Made by a program: the position numbers and the translations under genes. A stretch of 64,000 nt of DNA from UBA4781 sp963556045 (GTDB taxonomy: Bacteria > Chloroflexota > Anaerolineae > Anaerolineales > Anaerolineaceae), in contig CAUVYA020000002.1 in the NCBI GenBank assembly GCA_963556045.3, positions 1,488,001 to 1,552,000 on the forward strand, read 5' to 3'. The notes below the pieces were generated by a model. It saw only the letters and a list, made by a program, of their open reading frames with translations, did no database searches and was not told the DNA's origin. Below, piece by piece: positions 61,701 through 64,000 of the stretch (position 1 is the first letter of the stretch; every line of letters starts with the position of its first letter).

Positions 61701-63734
61701 CTAATCTTTCGATAGAGCGTAGTACCACTTGTTCGAATAGATCGGGTTCTGGTACCAGCCATTTTCCCAAGGCTGTGCATAGTGACGTCCCTTGAGTGTG
61801 AATAACAGCAACGCAGGAACGGTGTCATGATATTTGGTGTTGAATTCTTCTTTATAGATTCTCTCACGTTCTGCAGGATCATTTTCCTGTACGGCGCGAG
61901 TGTTGATCTCAGAGAATTCTGCACGCAGTTCATCTGGGAAGTTCTGGCGGAATGAATAGTAGCCAGAGGTAAAGGTTGCGGTCCAGTTGTGGGTGTCGAA
62001 GTAGTCAGACAGCCAGCCAATGGTGAAGAGAGGAATCTTCTTGGCGGTGATGTTCTGCAAATAGGTTGGCCACGGTAAACCAACAATTTCGATCACGAAC
62101 TGTGTACCAGCTTCCTGCAAACCAGCCGACAGTAATTCTGAAATGGTCTGGCGCAGAGTATTGCCTACGTTATATACTGCAGACAATCGGAAACCGAGAT
62201 CATAGAGTTGTACTCCATCTTCGGAAACCCATTCGGAAGCTTTCAATTCTTCTACACATTTATCAACATCATAGGTGTATTGGGGGGCATCTTCATCATA
62301 CCCAACCATACCAGGCAGCATGAGTGTTGGGGCACGATTTGCTTCACCCTGCATAACCTCAATTGCGAGTGTGTCATAGTCAAAGCAGTAAGCGAAAGCA
62401 CGGCGAACATGGATATCTGAGAAGAAATCGGCAGGAATACCGTCGCCATCCAGTTGACCACTGCCGATGAATGAGTTTCCACCTTCAATATTTACATTGA
62501 AGTTGAAACCGGTATCGGTTCGGTTATTTGCAAACAGGATTTCGCTAACTTTGTAGAATGGTTTGGTTGGATCAGTGATAACAACCGGTTCGCCAGCCAT
62601 ATACTCTTCATAGGTGATTTCGCCACCGATCATCTCATCAAGGATCGGCCAGTCTTCGGTGGAGCCAATGAGAATGTTATCGGCATCGCCAGCCTGTGCC
62701 ATTGCCAAACGGGTGCTGAATTCACCAACCTGTTTGATAACAACGGTCTTGAGGGCGGGAGCACCAACAGGAGCGCCTTCCCACATGGGTTCGGTCATCC
62801 AGTAATCTTCGTTGGCAACCAGAACAATTTCCTCACCGGGGGTCCAGTGATCGAATTTGTAAGGGCCAGTGCCCATCGCGCTGTTACCAATACCCAACTG
62901 GTTCAATTCCTCAGTGGGGATCGCATAGTAATCAGCCCAGGTTGCGCAGTCACCATCCCAACCACCATTGGCGCCTACCCAAGCTTTGCTTTCAATCGCT
63001 GCCCAACCGCCATTGGCGAGGGTGGGGATGAAAGGAGCCCAGGGCTGTTCCAGGTTGAAGGTAACAGTGCCGGCAGCTGCATCGGCAACAACTTTGGATT
63101 GCACGAGTTCACAAACCGCGTTAAGGGTCTCTGCATCGTAGGTTTTCAAGGTTGCCATATCATCGTAAGGTGGATTCTCGGGATCGACCAATTCGGCAAC
63201 GTCAATTAAACCGGCGCCGAACAATGGTTCAACAACCATCCACTGAGGTGAGTTGGTGCCACCAGCCAGAATACGGCGCTGGAAGCTGAACGCAACATCC
63301 TCAACGGTCATATCGGTACCGTCGTGGAATTTCACACCATCACGAATCTTGAATGTTACGGTTTTTCCATCTTCAGAAATACCACCGTTTTCAAGGGAAG
63401 GAACTTCGAGAGCCAACATTGGAACAAATGTTGAAGCTGCATCTTTTTCCATGAAAACAAGGGTGTCATATACGTTTGCGGTAATCTCACCACCACCAGT
63501 TTCGTAGTCTCTTGAGGTGTCGAGAGTCTCGGGATCACCAAACGTTGTTTCTACCCAGGTGGTAGGATCCTTGGATGTGCGCCAGAACGCATCAGCGTCG
63601 GCTGCTTCCTCTACTACTGCTTCCTCGCCGGCGGTTGTAGCTTCTTCAGCTGCAGTTGCGGCGGGTTGGCAAGCAACGAGGACTGTCGCAAGGACTACCA
63701 GGGCAGTTAATAAAACATACCATTTTGAACGCAT
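61701..63734 (-). CDS. peptide-type ABC transporter substrate-binding lipoprotein (family 5)
   Basis: 677 residues. Signal peptide MRSKWYVLLTALVVLATVLVAC with the acylated Cys at 22, then an Ala/Glu/Thr-rich linker. The family-5 fold is shown by GGEITANVYDTLVFM, TVTFKIRDGVKFHDGTDMT, GTGPYKFDHWTPGEEIVLV and VPALLLFTLKG. It binds a peptide or other solute at the outer face of the membrane. It heads binding protein - DppB - DppC, with the ATPase gene upstream at the window edge. The paralogue at 49613-51691 shares most of these blocks. Confidence 0.95.
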   Translation of the reverse strand: MRSKWYVLLTALVVLATVLVACQPAATAAEEATTAGEEAVVEEAADADAFWRTSKDPTTWVETTFGDPETLDTSRDYETGGGEITANVYDTLVFMEKDAASTFVPMLALEVPSLENGGISEDGKTVTFKIRDGVKFHDGTDMTVEDVAFSFQRRILAGGTNSPQWMVVEPLFGAGLIDVAELVDPENPPYDDMATLKTYDAETLNAVCELVQSKVVADAAAGTVTFNLEQPWAPFIPTLANGGWAAIESKAWVGANGGWDGDCATWADYYAIPTEELNQLGIGNSAMGTGPYKFDHWTPGEEIVLVANEDYWMTEPMWEGAPVGAPALKTVVIKQVGEFSTRLAMAQAGDADNILIGSTEDWPILDEMIGGEITYEEYMAGEPVVITDPTKPFYKVSEILFANNRTDTGFNFNVNIEGGNSFIGSGQLDGDGIPADFFSDIHVRRAFAYCFDYDTLAIEVMQGEANRAPTLMLPGMVGYDEDAPQYTYDVDKCVEELKASEWVSEDGVQLYDLGFRLSAVYNVGNTLRQTISELLSAGLQEAGTQFVIEIVGLPWPTYLQNITAKKIPLFTIGWLSDYFDTHNWTATFTSGYYSFRQNFPDELRAEFSEINTRAVQENDPAERERIYKEEFNTKYHDTVPALLLFTLKGRHYAQPWENGWYQNPIYSNKWYYALSKD

Positions 63735-63808
63735 CTTGCTCCTCCATAATATTTTTTAGCTTTTTTGACTTACGATTTAAATACGAATTTGTCTCTCTCC
63801 TTTTATAA

Positions 63809-64000
63809 TCACCTCCTTTGTTGTAGAGATTTTGTATTATACCAAAAGTGGCATGCCACAAAGTGATCAGGCTCCACTTCCTTCCATTCAGGGCGCTCTT
63901 CGGCGCAGATTGCCTGTGCTAACGGACAACGTGTGCGGAATCTGCAACCCGATGGCGGGTTAATGGGCGAAGGAACGTCTCCTTCTAGAATAATTCGTTT
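63809..64000 (-). CDS. oligopeptide/dipeptide ABC transporter ATPase, C-terminal end, gene continues beyond the window
   Basis: 63 residues to a TGA at 63809-63811, open at the window edge. The sequence GDVPSPINPPSGCRFRTRCP, with the following Cys in AICAEERP and the end DHFVACH, is the C-terminal Cys-rich tail of OppD/OppF-type ATPases. The Cys residues may bind an Fe-S cluster in some relatives. It precedes the binding-protein gene by 74 bp on the same strand and is probably in the same operon. Confidence 0.9.
   Translation of the reverse strand, partial: KRIILEGDVPSPINPPSGCRFRTRCPLAQAICAEERPEWKEVEPDHFVACHFWYNTKSLQQRR

Overview
The window looks like chromosomal DNA of a strictly fermentative member of the Chloroflexota, most likely class Anaerolineae. 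This rests on the mix of families rather than on a marker gene: many lipoproteins with a clear lipobox, an NBR1-type Ig-like lipoprotein, beta-propeller sensor kinases, large substrate-binding proteins, WD40/NACHT proteins and a GatCAB amidotransferase. I place it there with moderate confidence. No transposase, integrase, rRNA gene or CRISPR array is visible.

Layout. 1-3.4 kb: a parallel beta-helix lipoprotein cut by the window edge, then a histidine kinase / lipoprotein / OmpR-type regulator cluster. 3.6-4.6 kb: a GNAT acetyltransferase. 4.7-9.2 kb: a tight three-gene operon whose products each join a cytoplasmic TIR or TIR-like domain, one membrane helix and extracytoplasmic LamG-like beta-sandwich domains. 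9.3-14.9 kb: ChrB-like protein, MFS transporter, P-type cation ATPase (reading frame broken in a C-rich run) and a DUF368 polyprenyl-phosphate transporter. 15.1-21.3 kb: a probable island, bracketed by the initiator tRNA gene and a 48-bp direct copy of its 3' half, carrying a WD40 Ser/Thr kinase and a TIR-FHA-PP2C phosphatase.

21.7-27.9 kb: a Lac/Cel-type phosphotransferase operon with its own LevR-like activator and a GH1 6-phospho-beta-glucosidase. 28.5-32.3 kb: LRR lipoprotein, GyrI-like protein with a PadR regulator, acyl-ACP thioesterase. 32.7-37.3 kb: a 1547-residue DUF4062-NACHT-WD40 STAND NTPase. 38-42 kb: bacterioferritin and gatC-gatA-gatB. 42-49.5 kb: a second beta-helix lipoprotein, a CYTH protein, a second PadR system with a clear palindromic operator, small lipoproteins, a HEAT-like protein, an alanine-dehydrogenase-like protein and MntP. 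49.6-56.4 kb: an orphan solute-binding protein beside a beta-propeller kinase / NarL-type regulator pair. 56.4-59.4 kb: a housekeeping cluster (glmU, cdd, recO, NifU-like) and tRNA-Gln. 59.5-64 kb: a dipeptide/oligopeptide ABC transporter operon running in from the right edge.

The most unusual material is the set of signalling or possible defence modules: the TIR-TM-LamG operon, the kinase / TIR-FHA-PP2C island and the STAND NTPase, all within about 33 kb and separated by ordinary transport and metabolic genes.
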